A DNA stretch of 64,000 nucleotides from Polynucleobacter sp. VK25 (GCF_018687355.1 NZ_CP061288.1:1064144-1128143); one strand, 5' to 3'; shown: positions 42,220 to 52,216, counted from the stretch's first letter. Made by a program: numbers and translations. The notes: generated by a model not told the origin, from the sequence alone.

Positions 42220-43743
42220 ATGACCAATATTAAACAAAACGACCTGATTCAAAGCGTTGCAGATGCATTCCAGTTCATCTCTTATTACCACCCCAAGGAC
42301 TTTATTACTGCCATGGGTAAGGCTTATGAGCTTGAACAAGGTGAGGCGGCCAAGGATGCTATTGCTCAAATTCTGACCAATAGCCGTATGTGCGCTGAAG
42401 GTCACCGACCTATGTGCCAAGACACTGGCATTGCAGTGGTTTTCTTAAAGATTGGCATGAATGTCCAATGGCCTGATGCCACTATGAGTGTTTCTGACAT
42501 GGTGAATGAAGGTGTTCGTCGTGCTTACCTCAACCCAGACAATACTTTGCGCGCATCAGTCCTCTCTGATCCAGCGGGTAAACGCAAAAATACTGGCGAC
42601 AACACACCAGCAGTAATCCATTACGAAATTGTCCCGGGCGACGATGTTGAAGTAATTTGTGCAGCCAAAGGTGGCGGCTCAGAAAACAAAGCCAAGATGG
42701 TCATGCTCAACCCTTCTGATTCAATTGTGGATTGGGTACTTAAAACGCTTCCTACTATGGGTGCAGGCTGGTGCCCTCCCGGCATCCTCGGCATTGGCAT
42801 AGGTGGCACACCAGAAAAAGCCATGCTCATGGCAAAAGAATCTTTGATGGGTCCAGTAGATATTCAGGAACTTATTGAGCGTGGTGCTAAAACTCGCGCT
42901 GAAGAACTGCGTTTAGAGCTCTATGAAAAAGTAAACAAATTGGGTATCGGCGCCCAAGGTCTTGGTGGCTTAGCTACCGTGCTAGATATCAAGATAATGG
43001 AATATCCAACGCATGCAGCGTCATTGCCTGTTGCGATGATTCCAAACTGTGCAGCTACTCGCCATGTACATTTCCATTTACACGGTGATGGTCCTGCAAA
43101 ACTAGAGGCTCCTTCCCTGTCTGATTGGCCAGATGTCACCTGGACTCCAGACGTTCAAAAATCTAAACGCGTTAATTTAGATACCCTTACTCCAGAAGAA
43201 GTCGCGAGCTGGAAACCAGGCCAAACTTTATTGCTTAACGGTAAGATTTTGACTGGTCGTGATGCTGCGCACAAACGTATTCAAGACATGCTTGCAAAGG
43301 GTGAAGAGCTTCCAGTGGACTTTAAAAACCGCGTGATCTATTACGTCGGCCCTGTTGATCCTGTGCGCGATGAAGTGGTTGGCCCTGCAGGCCCCACTAC
43401 CTCTACCCGCATGGATAAGTTCACTGAAATGATGCTTGCCAAAACTGGCTTGATTTCCATGATTGGTAAAGCAGAGCGTGGTCCAGAAGCGATTGAAGCC
43501 ATCAAGAAGCATAAGTCAGCCTATTTAATGGTTGTTGGTGGCGCTGCTTACTTGGTATCTAAGGCTATCCAAGCATCTAAGGTGGTAGGCTTTGCTGACT
43601 TAGGCATGGAAGCTATTTATGAGTTTGATGTCAAAGATATGCCAGTAACTGTTGCAGTGAACTCGGAAGGCATCTCGATGCACGAGACTGGGCCTAAAGA
43701 GTGGCAAACCAAGATTGCTGGTATTCCAGTCAAGATCGCTTAA
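42220..43743 (+). CDS. fumA: class I fumarate hydratase (4Fe-4S)
   Basis: This iron-sulfur fumarase of the TCA cycle has 507 residues in a single chain, uniting the alpha (N-terminal) and beta (C-terminal) parts. Landmarks are RPMCQDTGIAVVFLKIG with a cluster cysteine, KGGGSENKAKMVMLNPSD, IPNCAATRHVHFHLHGDGPAKL and, in the second domain, YYVGPVDPVRDEVVGPAGPTTSTRMD. It is oxygen-sensitive by family. It is divergent from acs. murI follows on the same strand after 45 bases. Confidence 0.94.
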   Translation: MTNIKQNDLIQSVADAFQFISYYHPKDFITAMGKAYELEQGEAAKDAIAQILTNSRMCAEGHRPMCQDTGIAVVFLKIGMNVQWPDATMSVSDMVNEGVRRAYLNPDNTLRASVLSDPAGKRKNTGDNTPAVIHYEIVPGDDVEVICAAKGGGSENKAKMVMLNPSDSIVDWVLKTLPTMGAGWCPPGILGIGIGGTPEKAMLMAKESLMGPVDIQELIERGAKTRAEELRLELYEKVNKLGIGAQGLGGLATVLDIKIMEYPTHAASLPVAMIPNCAATRHVHFHLHGDGPAKLEAPSLSDWPDVTWTPDVQKSKRVNLDTLTPEEVASWKPGQTLLLNGKILTGRDAAHKRIQDMLAKGEELPVDFKNRVIYYVGPVDPVRDEVVGPAGPTTSTRMDKFTEMMLAKTGLISMIGKAERGPEAIEAIKKHKSAYLMVVGGAAYLVSKAIQASKVVGFADLGMEAIYEFDVKDMPVTVAVNSEGISMHETGPKEWQTKIAGIPVKIA

Positions 43744-43788
43744 TTCCGGAATTGTTTAAGCACTTTATCAGCGACTACTGAGCATATA

Positions 43789-44595
43789 TTGGCACTAATC
43801 GGAGTATTTGATTCTGGCGTTGGAGGCTTATCCATTTTGGATGAGGCTCTGCGCCAACTTCCACAGCACGATTATGTTTATCTTGCCGACTCCGCCAATG
43901 CACCTTATGGCGAAAAATCGAGTGCTTGGATTGCAGCACGCAGTCTTACTTTATGCAGGCATCTAGCAAGTCAAGGATGTGATGCCATCGTAGTTGCCTG
44001 CAATACCGCAACCGCTGAAGCAATAAAGCAGATTCGAGAAACGCTTTCTATCCCGATCATTGGAGTAGAGCCAGGCATTAAGCCAGCATCGATGCAATCT
44101 CAAAATAATATAGTTGGAGTCCTTGCTACTGAAGCAACCCTGAAGAGCGATAAGTTCAACGCTCTATTAAACACTCTGCCAACTGATTGCAGATTCATCA
44201 AACAAGCAGGCGCAGGCTTGGTTCCTTTAATTGAATCAGGTAAGGCAGATGGCGAAGAAACATTAGAGTTGCTTGCCAAACATCTTGAACCTATTCAGGA
44301 TGCTGGTGCAGATACCCTAGTACTTGGCTGCACCCACTACCCCTTTTTAAGGAAATCGATTCGTAAACTGCTTGGTGAATCCATTACGCTGATTGACACT
44401 AGCGATGCGGTAGTCAGGCAACTCAAAAGACAGCTTGAGAGTCTACAAAAGGCAAACCTTGCTATGGGGCATGGAACAGTACTATTTCTAAGTAGTAAAA
44501 ATGAAGTTTCACTATTGCTGATGGCACAAGATTTAATGTCTGCAGATTTGAATTCACATATAGTAGAAGCACGCATCTTAGGCGAAGTGAGATGA
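43789..44595 (+). CDS. murI: glutamate racemase
   Basis: MurI makes D-glutamate for peptidoglycan. The 268-residue product starts at a TTG codon (MALIGVFDSGVGGLSILDEAL). It has YLADSANAPYGEKS, the first catalytic cysteine in VACNTATAEAI and the second in LGCTHYPFLRKSI, each followed by the expected motif. No ATG is available in frame near the beginning, so the TTG start is the best choice. Its stop overlaps the start of the TonB-type gene by four bases. Confidence 0.95.
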   Translation: MALIGVFDSGVGGLSILDEALRQLPQHDYVYLADSANAPYGEKSSAWIAARSLTLCRHLASQGCDAIVVACNTATAEAIKQIRETLSIPIIGVEPGIKPASMQSQNNIVGVLATEATLKSDKFNALLNTLPTDCRFIKQAGAGLVPLIESGKADGEETLELLAKHLEPIQDAGADTLVLGCTHYPFLRKSIRKLLGESITLIDTSDAVVRQLKRQLESLQKANLAMGHGTVLFLSSKNEVSLLLMAQDLMSADLNSHIVEARILGEVR

Positions 44596-45290
44596 GCTCT
44601 TTTCTCAATAAACTAGATGCCTTTCTGCCGTTCAATAAAACAGAACGCATCATCATTGGCATCGTAGTGCTCCTGCATGCCCTGCCTGCTTTAGAGTTTA
44701 TCCACCTAAGTAAGCGCCCTCCTCAAATGGATGATGCGCGCGTCATGGCAAATCTCGTTAGTCCTGAGGCATCTAAGACGCAACAGCCACCTGCTGCTAC
44801 TCCACCAAAACCAAAGGAAGAGAAAAAAGCAGTCAAGGAAAAAGCAAAAGAGAATCCTTCCGATAAGCCAAGCCCAACCCAGACACAGCAGGCACCACAG
44901 CAAAACCAAGCGCAAAGCAAATCTGAAGCGCAGTCACAGTCTCAAGCGCCAAATGCGGCGGTTGCCCCTGCTACCAGTGGGGGTGCCAGTGGCACACCGA
45001 TTCAGACTGACATTGGTAAACTGGTCGTGGTTTACCAGCCAGATGCAGATGCTTACTACCCTTCCTTTTCTAAGCGTTCTGGAGAACAAGGGGCAGTTGT
45101 AGTGCGCTTAATTATTGATGAAACTGGTAATGTAGAAGATGTGGCAATGCTGCAGTCAAGCACTTTTCCCCGACTTGATCGCGCCGCCACTGACATCGGT
45201 AAACGTTATCGCTTTAAACCCTTTGTAGTAAACGGTTCACCCCAAAGAATTTCCACCAATCTTTTAATTAAATTTAACCTCAAGAACTAA
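44592..45290 (+). CDS. TonB-family energy transducer
   Basis: The 232-residue product has an N-terminal membrane anchor (IIIGIVVLLHALPALEFI). A long proline/lysine/glutamine/alanine-rich periplasmic spacer with PPKPKEEKK and QSQSQAPNAAV follows. The C-terminal TonB domain is YYPSFSKRSGEQGAVVVRLIIDETGNVEDVAMLQSS with FKPFVVNGSPQ. It is the first gene of a tonB-exbB-exbD set that would energise outer-membrane receptors. It starts four bases inside the murI end. Confidence 0.93.
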   Translation: MSSFLNKLDAFLPFNKTERIIIGIVVLLHALPALEFIHLSKRPPQMDDARVMANLVSPEASKTQQPPAATPPKPKEEKKAVKEKAKENPSDKPSPTQTQQAPQQNQAQSKSEAQSQSQAPNAAVAPATSGGASGTPIQTDIGKLVVVYQPDADAYYPSFSKRSGEQGAVVVRLIIDETGNVEDVAMLQSSTFPRLDRAATDIGKRYRFKPFVVNGSPQRISTNLLIKFNLKN

Positions 45291-45295
45291 ACAAT

Positions 45296-45988
45296 ATGAA
45301 CACACCATTTGGCATAGCAAATCTTTGGCTTGAGGGTGATGCAATTACCCGCTTCGTGGCAATTGCCCTACTCACTTGCTCTATCGTGACTTGGGTAATC
45401 CTATTAACCCGTCTATGGGATTTGCGTAATCTACGCAAACTGAAACCAGAGCTCGAGCAATTCTGGCGTGCCACTTCATTTGAACAAGGCATGCAAGTCT
45501 TTAGTAATCATGCTGCCAATCCGTATTATCAAATTGCTAAGTCAGCAACTAAGGCATCGGCACACCACCAAAGCCAATCCACTAATCACCGCGAATTACT
45601 GCAAACACTCAACTATTCTGAGTGGATGGCTAGAAGCCTCAAAAATAGCGTTGATAGCGTAGCAGCAGGTTTACAGAAGGGCCTAACCTTCTTAGGTTCT
45701 ACTGGCGCGATTGCTCCGTTCATTGGCTTGTTTGGAACCGTCTGGGGTATCTATCATGCTTTGATCTCTATCAGCAGCTCTGGCAGCGCACAGATCGATC
45801 AAGTTGCCGGCCCTATTGGTGAAGCGCTGATCATGACTGCCCTTGGATTGGCCGTAGCCATTCCTGCGGTTCTTGCCTTTAACGCTATCAATCGCGCCAA
45901 TAAATTATTTGTTGCTGACCTCAATCGTTTTGGCAATGATCTATTGGCCTATTTCGTTACTGGTGCTCGCGTTAGCTCCGGGGAATAA
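45296..45988 (+). CDS. exbB: ExbB-type proton channel protein (MotA/TolQ/ExbB)
   Basis: The 230-residue product has three transmembrane helices and the family signature GLTFLGSTGAIAPFIGLFGTVWGIYHAL. The pore helix is GPIGEALIMTALGLAVAIPAVLAFNAINR. It is the proton-channel partner of ExbD for energising TonB. The spacing is 5 bases from the tonB-like gene and 2 bases to exbD. Confidence 0.94.
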   Translation: MNTPFGIANLWLEGDAITRFVAIALLTCSIVTWVILLTRLWDLRNLRKLKPELEQFWRATSFEQGMQVFSNHAANPYYQIAKSATKASAHHQSQSTNHRELLQTLNYSEWMARSLKNSVDSVAAGLQKGLTFLGSTGAIAPFIGLFGTVWGIYHALISISSSGSAQIDQVAGPIGEALIMTALGLAVAIPAVLAFNAINRANKLFVADLNRFGNDLLAYFVTGARVSSGE

Positions 45989-45990
45989 TT

Positions 45991-46404
45991 ATGTCCTTTC
46001 ATATTCAAGACGAACAAAGCGACGATAGCATCATGTCGGAAATCAATATGACGCCAATGGTGGACGTCATGTTGGTGCTGTTGATTATTTTCATCATCAC
46101 GCTGCCAGTCATCCAGCAAGCCGTGAAAGTGGAATTACCCAAAGCCAATAGCGTCCGCAATGAAGTCAAACCTGAATCAGTTCAACTATCGATTGATGCT
46201 AATGGTCAAATTTTCTGGAATAGCACGGCGATTGATTTAAAAACTTTCGACGGCTATGCAGAAAAAGCTGCTCAGAAAGATCCACAACCAGAAATTAATC
46301 TGCGCGCCGATAAGTCCGTTAAGTATGAGTATGTTGCGCAAGTGCTGGCAGCCTCACGTCGTGCGGGCTTAACCAAGTTGGGATTTGTCACAGAACCTAA
46401 CTAA
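45991..46404 (+). CDS. exbD: ExbD-type biopolymer transport protein
   Basis: The 137-residue product has a short cytoplasmic head, one transmembrane helix (MVDVMLVLLIIFIITLPVI) with the conserved proton-relay aspartate in TPMVDVML, and a periplasmic TolR/ExbD domain ending AASRRAGLTKLGFVTEP. It completes the tonB-exbB-exbD operon. A hairpin overlaps its stop codon. Confidence 0.94.
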   Translation: MSFHIQDEQSDDSIMSEINMTPMVDVMLVLLIIFIITLPVIQQAVKVELPKANSVRNEVKPESVQLSIDANGQIFWNSTAIDLKTFDGYAEKAAQKDPQPEINLRADKSVKYEYVAQVLAASRRAGLTKLGFVTEPN

Positions 46405-46416
46405 AGATTAGTTAGG
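46396..46416 (+). terminator. hairpin at the end of the tonB-exbBD operon
   Basis: Perfect nine-base arms CCTAACTAA and TTAGTTAGG surround AGA and cover the exbD stop. Only a weak T-rich stretch (CTTCTTATTT) follows. It is positioned between convergent genes and may act in both directions. Confidence 0.55.
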
Positions 46417-46420
46417 CTTC

Positions 46421-46888
46421 TTATTTGCTTTTGTATGGCAATTTAGCGAGTGCGCAAGTCTCTTCGCTTGTGTGGGTGCCGTTTCCGATGGTTGCCCCCA
46501 GAATGCCGCCCTGAATTTTTTCCACCTTCTTAAACTTGCCAGTGACGGGGTCAAGAGTGATGTTGGTAATAACACTACCGGCTGTGTAAGAGACTCCCAT
46601 AATTTCTTCTGGCTCAAACTTTGCCTCTATCAATATCAAAATATTGGGGCGAGCAAGTGTGACGCTTTTAACAACCTGTGATCCCAATGCATCTGACTGA
46701 TCCAGATCACGGCCATCTAAGAATACTTTTGCTTTTTGTGAGCCCGCAGCCAGTGTGAGCTTCATTTCATACTCTTCGGTATAGCCTTTTTCTGAACGCT
46801 TACAGTTAAATTCAAGAACGTCAACGCCCCATGCAGCCAGAGACGAAAAAGTCAGGCAAGAGCAAAGTAAAAGTTTGGATAAATTCAT
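46421..46888 (-). CDS. hypothetical exported protein
   Basis: From the ATG at 46888 the 155-residue product begins MNLSKLLLCSCLTFSSLAAWG, a signal peptide. A mature part with two cysteines (FNCKRSEKGY and EETCALAKLPY) follows and could form a disulfide. I do not recognise the family. A start at 46933 is rejected because it would overlap tRNA-Leu. Its function is unknown. Confidence 0.6.
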   Translation of the reverse strand: MNLSKLLLCSCLTFSSLAAWGVDVLEFNCKRSEKGYTEEYEMKLTLAAGSQKAKVFLDGRDLDQSDALGSQVVKSVTLARPNILILIEAKFEPEEIMGVSYTAGSVITNITLDPVTGKFKKVEKIQGGILGATIGNGTHTSEETCALAKLPYKSK

Positions 46889-46903
46889 ATGAATGAGTGT
46901 CTT

Positions 46904-46992
46904 TGGTGCCCGAGGCCGGAATCGAACCGGCACGACTTTTTTGAGTCGGCAGATTTTAAATCTGCTGTGTCTACCGATTTCACCACTCGGGC
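46904..46992 (-). tRNA. tRNA-Leu (anticodon UAA)
   Basis: The 89-base sequence with encoded CCA has acceptor stem GCCCGAG/CTCGGGC, an anticodon arm GCAGA-TTTAAAA-TCTGC with anticodon TAA, and a long variable arm. The T arm is GCCGGTTCGATTCCGGC and the discriminator is A. These are class II tRNA-Leu features. Confidence 0.95.
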
Positions 46993-47133
46993 TCGCACTT
47001 ACAATAAAGCCGTGCTAAATAAATCAAGACAAGCGAAATTTTAGCACGCAAGCCCCTTTTAATCCTCTTGCAAGCTCCCAGAACCCCCTTTTACCCCGCC
47101 ACCTAAGGCTGAGCTTCATAAAACATCTAAAAT

Positions 47134-49611
47134 ATGCCTATGAATTCACCGGCAAAATCATCTGGGGTCAGCAAACTTTTGCGATCCGTCTTTTGGCTAG
47201 TAGGCCTGTTTATTGTGATCGTTTTAGCAGTTGGTCTTGCTTATTTATATTTTGCGCAATCGAATATCTCTGGTAAGCGCACCATCAAAAGCCTAGGTGA
47301 TTCGGTTGCCATCAGCTTTGACGAAGTAGACATTCCCCATATCAAAGCCAAAAGTCAGGCAGATGCCTACTTTGCCTTGGGTTACCTGCATGCGAGCGAA
47401 CGTTCTTGGCAAATGGAAATGAATCGTCGCATTGCTAGTGGGCGTCTCTCCGAAATCCTCGGAAGCGATACGGTAAAAATTGATCGCTTTGTGCGCACAC
47501 TAGGCGTCAAGAGAGCAGCGGAACGACAGTTTGATCGTTACCCTGTCTCCGCAAAAAGACTGCTGCAAGCCTATGCTGATGGCGTCAATGCTGGCAATGC
47601 GCAATTAGGGTGGGCTTTGCCAGTGGAGTATTTCTTGACTGGATCAAAACCAGGGCATTGGTCTCCAACGGATAGCGTCGCCTGGATGTTGATGATGGCA
47701 TACGACCTTGGTGGCAATTGGCAGAAAGAATTGCAAAGACTGGAACTCTCCCAATATCTGACAACTAAACAAATTTGGGAAGTTGTTCCCCCTTATGAAT
47801 CTAGTGAGCCAGTCAGCAATATGGATTTTTCCAAGCTCTATCGCGAACTCAAAGTCTTTCACCCCACTCCTGGCCCGACGGGAGCCAAACCCCAGAACCT
47901 ACCGGCAACTGAACTAAGTCGCTGGGATCATCAGTGGGATCAAATGGGCGGCAAAGAGGGTATTGGCTCGAATAACTGGGCTCTGAGTGGAAAGCTCAGT
48001 GCTTCAGGCAAGCCATTGCTAGCCAATGATCCCCACTTAGGATTATCTGCCCCTGCTATTTGGTACTTTGCTCACCTTGAGGCGCCTGGCTTAAATGTGA
48101 TTGGCAGCACCCTTCCAGGCATTCCGGCAGTTGTATTGGGTAGAACCGATAAGTTTGCATGGAGCTTTACGAATACCGGACCCGATGTTCAAGATTTATA
48201 CATTGAACAAATTGATCCCAAGAATCCAGGTATGTATCGAGGACCAGATGGCCCACTCCCATTCAAAGTGCATCAAGAGATTATTGATGTCAAAGGCGCT
48301 CCATCTCTGACTTTCTTAGTAAAAGAAACTCGGCATGGCCCGGTCATATCGGAGTCGTATGCTCGCGCCAAACGCACGATTGATACAGATCGCTTTGCAT
48401 TAGCACTACGTTGGACCGCACTTGATATCGAAAATCAATCCGTTGTTGGATTGCTGGACATGAATCGCGCCACTGACCTTGATCAATTTAAGCAAGCGCT
48501 GCGAAAAAATTATGCGCCAATGCAAAACGTAGTGATGGCTGATACAGAAGGGAATATTGCTTATCAGGCAGCTGGTGTAGCACCCAAACGAATTTTGCAC
48601 CAAGGCTTATATGGTGTGGCACCAGCACTAGGCTGGGAGCGCCAATACGACTGGAATGGCTACGTGCCTTTTGAGCAACTCCCCGCCAGCAATAATCCTG
48701 AGCAAGGGTGGATAGCAACAGCTAATCAAAGAATTATTGCTGTTAATGATCCCAACCCTCTGACGGCTGATTGGGAATTACCAACGCGCTATGACCGCAT
48801 CGTCGATCTCATTAAATCTAAGAATATTCACTCTGTGGATGATATGAAAACCATGCAAGGCGACACACTATCACTTGGAGCTACGCCGTTATTAGAGTTA
48901 TTTAAATCCAGTCAAGGCTCTCACCCATTAAGCGCTAAAGCAATGGAGGTTGGCAAAACCTTTGACGGCAATATGAAAGTAGATAGCGCAGCAGCACTTC
49001 TCTTTAACGTATGGGCTGACCAATTAACACGTAACCTCTTCTCTAGATTAAGTTATATGTTTAGCGAAAATTATGGGTCGCGCAGCTACCGTGCACCACT
49101 CATGAATCAAGTCAAAAATCCTAATAGCCCGTGGTGTGATGACCCCAAGACAGAGCAAGTTGAATCTTGTCAGGAGTCATCTAATAAAGCACTTGATAAA
49201 GCCTTGGAATATTTAAGCAAGGAATATGGTGACGATCCTAAATCGTGGACCTGGGGCAAAGCCCATATCGCCATCTCAGAACATCGGCCCTTTAGCAAGG
49301 TTCCTGTACTGGGAAGCTTGTTCAATATCAAAACCCCCTTCCCTGGTGACGGCTACTCCATCAACGTTGGCAGGTTAGAGTTGGCACAATCTAAAAATCC
49401 TTATGAAACGCTACAAGCACCTAGCTTAAGGGCGGTCTACGATTTGTCGGATCTTGAGAAATCACTTTTTGTATATCAAACTGGTCAATCTGGATGGGTG
49501 CAAAGCAAGCTGTATCGCAATATGAACGCCTTATGGGCCAATAATGAATATCTGCCCTTGAAGATGAAGTCGGAAAATATTCAGCGCCAACTTGAATTAA
49601 ACAATAAGTAA
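47134..49611 (+). CDS. penicillin acylase family amidohydrolase
   Basis: The 825-residue precursor of an N-terminal nucleophile hydrolase has a membrane anchor at residues 15-40 (FWLVGLFIVIVLAVGLAYLYF). An alpha-chain region contains HASERSWQMEMNRRIASGRLSEILG. Autocleavage is expected before Ser279 in GSNNWALSGKLSASGKPLLANDPHL, the family's beta-chain start, with further motifs such as PGIPAVVLGRTDKFAWSFTN. Relatives cleave penicillins or N-acyl-homoserine lactones. The substrate here is unknown, and the anchor places it in the periplasm. Confidence 0.88.
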   Translation: MPMNSPAKSSGVSKLLRSVFWLVGLFIVIVLAVGLAYLYFAQSNISGKRTIKSLGDSVAISFDEVDIPHIKAKSQADAYFALGYLHASERSWQMEMNRRIASGRLSEILGSDTVKIDRFVRTLGVKRAAERQFDRYPVSAKRLLQAYADGVNAGNAQLGWALPVEYFLTGSKPGHWSPTDSVAWMLMMAYDLGGNWQKELQRLELSQYLTTKQIWEVVPPYESSEPVSNMDFSKLYRELKVFHPTPGPTGAKPQNLPATELSRWDHQWDQMGGKEGIGSNNWALSGKLSASGKPLLANDPHLGLSAPAIWYFAHLEAPGLNVIGSTLPGIPAVVLGRTDKFAWSFTNTGPDVQDLYIEQIDPKNPGMYRGPDGPLPFKVHQEIIDVKGAPSLTFLVKETRHGPVISESYARAKRTIDTDRFALALRWTALDIENQSVVGLLDMNRATDLDQFKQALRKNYAPMQNVVMADTEGNIAYQAAGVAPKRILHQGLYGVAPALGWERQYDWNGYVPFEQLPASNNPEQGWIATANQRIIAVNDPNPLTADWELPTRYDRIVDLIKSKNIHSVDDMKTMQGDTLSLGATPLLELFKSSQGSHPLSAKAMEVGKTFDGNMKVDSAAALLFNVWADQLTRNLFSRLSYMFSENYGSRSYRAPLMNQVKNPNSPWCDDPKTEQVESCQESSNKALDKALEYLSKEYGDDPKSWTWGKAHIAISEHRPFSKVPVLGSLFNIKTPFPGDGYSINVGRLELAQSKNPYETLQAPSLRAVYDLSDLEKSLFVYQTGQSGWVQSKLYRNMNALWANNEYLPLKMKSENIQRQLELNNK

Positions 49612-49712
49612 ACATCCGAAAATATCTCGAAAGTTGACAAAAACAACACCCTGTAGTGTCACGATGAGTAAAATAACTCCATACTCTGATTAGTAAACTC
49701 AAAGGCTTTCCC

Positions 49713-50117
49713 ATGAAAAAAATTTCTTCTCTTCTCCTTTTAAGCGCCGCTTTAACTTGCTCAGCCAATGCATTTGCTGAATGGCAAGAAGTAGGTAAAA
49801 CAGAAACTTTTACACTCTACGCGGATACGGCTACGATTCAAAGACAAGGTGATAAAGCACAAATTATTTCCATGTTAGATTTTAGAAAGCCTGGACAAAA
49901 TCCAAAAACTAAAGAAGTTGCAAACTCGCTTATTGGTCTAAATGAATTTGATTGCAGCGCCATCAAATATCGACCAATCGAATTTAAAGTATTTGCTGGA
50001 AATATGGGCAAAGGCAAAGTTGTAGAAGAACAAAAAACTCCAGATAGTGCTTTCGAAACCATTGAGAGTGGCTCATGGCCAGCCGGGGTCTTTAACGTTG
50101 CTTGTCGCTCTAAATAA
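49713..50117 (+). CDS. surface-adhesin protein E-like exported protein
   Basis: The 134-residue product has a signal peptide (ending NAFA) and the small beta-rich domain WQEVGKTETFTLYADTATIQRQGDKAQIISMLDFRKP. A disulfide pair (FDCSAIKY and FNVACRSK) completes it. The pattern matches the surface-adhesin protein E family, which in this clade is a small exported protein of uncertain role. It is followed by another small exported protein gene, which begins 13 bases after its stop. Confidence 0.65.
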   Translation: MKKISSLLLLSAALTCSANAFAEWQEVGKTETFTLYADTATIQRQGDKAQIISMLDFRKPGQNPKTKEVANSLIGLNEFDCSAIKYRPIEFKVFAGNMGKGKVVEEQKTPDSAFETIESGSWPAGVFNVACRSK

Positions 50118-50130
50118 AAGAGATCTAGCG

Positions 50131-50478
50131 GTGCTGAGGGCGTTTTTTTATTTAGCCCTAACTAGCTCGCTTATTTTCATTGTCGGCTGTGCCGCGCCTC
50201 TCGCTGCATTAAGCACTTCCAGCACGGCTGCTGCAAGTAGCGTTGGTGCTGCGGCTGTTGCGAATCCTGGAACTGCAGCAAGCTTAGCCTCTACTGCTGC
50301 AACAGGAAAATCCCCTTTAGAGCATGCAGCCTCTGCTGCCACCAAAAAAGAATGTAGCTTCTTTAACGTGATTGGCTCAAAACCAATCTGTGTCGAGGTG
50401 GTTCTGCCTACTATTACCGACAACAGCACACCCTTATTGGGGCCTGCGGATAAACCAAAGCAATCCGCCCAACAATAG
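50131..50478 (+). CDS. small putative lipoprotein
   Basis: With a GTG start at 50131, the 115-residue product begins with a hydrophobic segment ending in the lipobox IVGC. An alanine/serine-rich linker and a short domain with two cysteines (KKECSFFNVIGSKPICVEVVLP) follow. The upstream frame is open but would precede the signal and overlap the previous gene, so the GTG start is preferred. Family not recognised. Confidence 0.55.
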   Translation: MLRAFFYLALTSSLIFIVGCAAPLAALSTSSTAAASSVGAAAVANPGTAASLASTAATGKSPLEHAASAATKKECSFFNVIGSKPICVEVVLPTITDNSTPLLGPADKPKQSAQQ

Positions 50479-50553
50479 CTGCGCTACCAAGCCCCTACCA
50501 AAGGGATAACAGTCTAAAATCAACCTTTATTAGCAATCTACCGACGATTTCAT

Positions 50554-51408
50554 ATGGCAACAGAAAATTACTACCTCACCCTTACCTGCCCCAATAAACC
50601 TGGCATCGTTGCTGCGGTTTCCACCTATATATTTGAGCTAGGCGGCGACATCGAAGAGGCTCAACAGTTTGATGACAAAGCGTCAAAGCGCTTTTTTATG
50701 CGCGTTAGCTTTAGCTGCCCTGCGAACGTAGATTCTTTAAGAGCCGGCTTTGTGGAGATTGCTAAGCGCTTTGAGCTAACTTGGGATTTACGTGCAGTCA
50801 AGGATCTCAAGCGCGTACTCATTATGGCCTCAAAGTTAGATCATTGTTTAGTTGATCTGCTTTATCGTTGGCGCATTGGTGAATTGCCTATGATTATTTG
50901 TGGCATTGTCTCGAACCACCCGCGTGATGTTTATGCCAGCATTGATTTTGCTGATATCCCCTTCTATCATTTACCAGTTACTCCTGATACCAAACCAGCG
51001 CAAGAAGCAAAACTCTTGGAAATCGTTGCAGAGTCTAAAGTGGATATGGTCATCCTGGCGCGCTATATGCAAATCTTGTCAGATGACTTATCCACTAAGC
51101 TCTCGGGTCGTTGCATTAACGTTCACCATTCATTCTTGCCAAGCTTTAAAGGTGCCAAGCCTTACCATCAAGCCCATGCTCGAGGTATCAAGCTGATTGG
51201 TGCTACTGCCCATTTTGTTACCAGTGATTTGGATGAAGGTCCGATTATTGAGCAAGACGTTACTCGCGTTACCCATGGCGACACTCCAGAAGACTTAGTG
51301 CGCAAGGGTCGCGACCTAGAACGCACCGTTCTCTCAAGGGCATTGCGCTACTACCTACATGATCGCGTTCTTATCAATGGTGCAACTTCGGTAGTCTTCT
51401 CCGACTAA
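50554..51408 (+). CDS. purU: formyltetrahydrofolate deformylase
   Basis: PurU hydrolyses 10-formyl-tetrahydrofolate to formate and tetrahydrofolate, balancing one-carbon pools. It could supply formate for the formate dehydrogenase encoded earlier in the window. The 284-residue product has an N-terminal ACT-like regulatory domain ([24 protein letters not shown]) and a formyltransferase-type domain with [24 protein letters not shown] and the [20 protein letters not shown] motif. Catalytic histidine and aspartate are present. Confidence 0.95.
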   Translation: MATENYYLTLTCPNKPGIVAAVSTYIFELGGDIEEAQQFDDKASKRFFMRVSFSCPANVDSLRAGFVEIAKRFELTWDLRAVKDLKRVLIMASKLDHCLVDLLYRWRIGELPMIICGIVSNHPRDVYASIDFADIPFYHLPVTPDTKPAQEAKLLEIVAESKVDMVILARYMQILSDDLSTKLSGRCINVHHSFLPSFKGAKPYHQAHARGIKLIGATAHFVTSDLDEGPIIEQDVTRVTHGDTPEDLVRKGRDLERTVLSRALRYYLHDRVLINGATSVVFSD

Positions 51409-51424
51409 GTACACTACAGATAGC

Positions 51425-52216
51425 TTAAGGTCTGACCCCCGGAGACTCTAGGGGCATGCCTCTAGCACGCCACATCAAAAACAACTCTAGCTGGGCCATT
51501 TCTGGTGAGCCATACTCAAACTGTTGCGCTCTCACACCGCTCATACAGTTACGCAGTCTTCGTTGCAATGAACCCAGAGTCTGCCACTCCAAGCGATAGA
51601 TAGGATAAGCATTCGGATGCCCTTGTGGAATGAGGCTACCTCCAAGCTTTAAGCCCGCCCTATCTTCATGACATTGCGCACAAGATAAATTGAGCTGGCC
51701 CATGCGCTCATTAAATGTCTGCCGACCTTTTTTCATGAACCTTGCATTAATAGCATTTTCACTAACAGCTATCGGCATTCCTTTGGATTGAAAAGCAATA
51801 AAAGCGCTTAATGCCAAGAGATCTTTACTCTCGTAGCTTAATGGCGGCGATGATTGCGCACCTACTCGGCATTGATTGATTTGCCCCTCCAGGGTCTGTA
51901 ACTTACCTTTGATTACCTTTGGAAATTGAGTCGCTACGCCACGCATTGTTTTTTTGGCATCGCCATGACATGTGTTGCAGGATTTATTTTGTGCCCCCAT
52001 TTTCTGCTCCCACAAGGACTCTCCATCGCCCACCCAAAACACAGCAGGATTTAATAAGGGATCATCTTGCATCCCCTTATTTTCAGCAGACATCAATTCA
52101 TAACTGGATTGCTGTGTTGGCGAAGCTGAATGTGCCACCCCGATGCTCATGAGGTTAGCCAGTATTAGGCAAATACCACCTAGTAAATGAGAGAAATAAG
52201 ACGTCCGCTTAATCAC
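51425..52216 (-). CDS. soxA: sulfur-oxidation diheme cytochrome SoxA
   Basis: SoxA, with SoxX, attaches sulfur compounds to the SoxYZ carrier in the periplasm. The 263-residue product has a signal peptide and two heme motifs, CNTCH (Cys80, Cys83) and CAQCH (Cys179, Cys182). The ligand cysteine Cys224 in RNCMSGVRA is the residue that carries a persulfide in characterised SoxA. It begins four bases inside the end of soxZ (ATGA overlap region) and is the last gene of the unit. Confidence 0.92.
   Translation of the reverse strand: MIKRTSYFSHLLGGICLILANLMSIGVAHSASPTQQSSYELMSAENKGMQDDPLLNPAVFWVGDGESLWEQKMGAQNKSCNTCHGDAKKTMRGVATQFPKVIKGKLQTLEGQINQCRVGAQSSPPLSYESKDLLALSAFIAFQSKGMPIAVSENAINARFMKKGRQTFNERMGQLNLSCAQCHEDRAGLKLGGSLIPQGHPNAYPIYRLEWQTLGSLQRRLRNCMSGVRAQQFEYGSPEMAQLELFLMWRARGMPLESPGVRP

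Noticed and set aside
46889..46933. N-terminal extension of the exported protein gene at 46421
   Set aside because: The extra codons lie within or beside tRNA-Leu and would precede the signal peptide.
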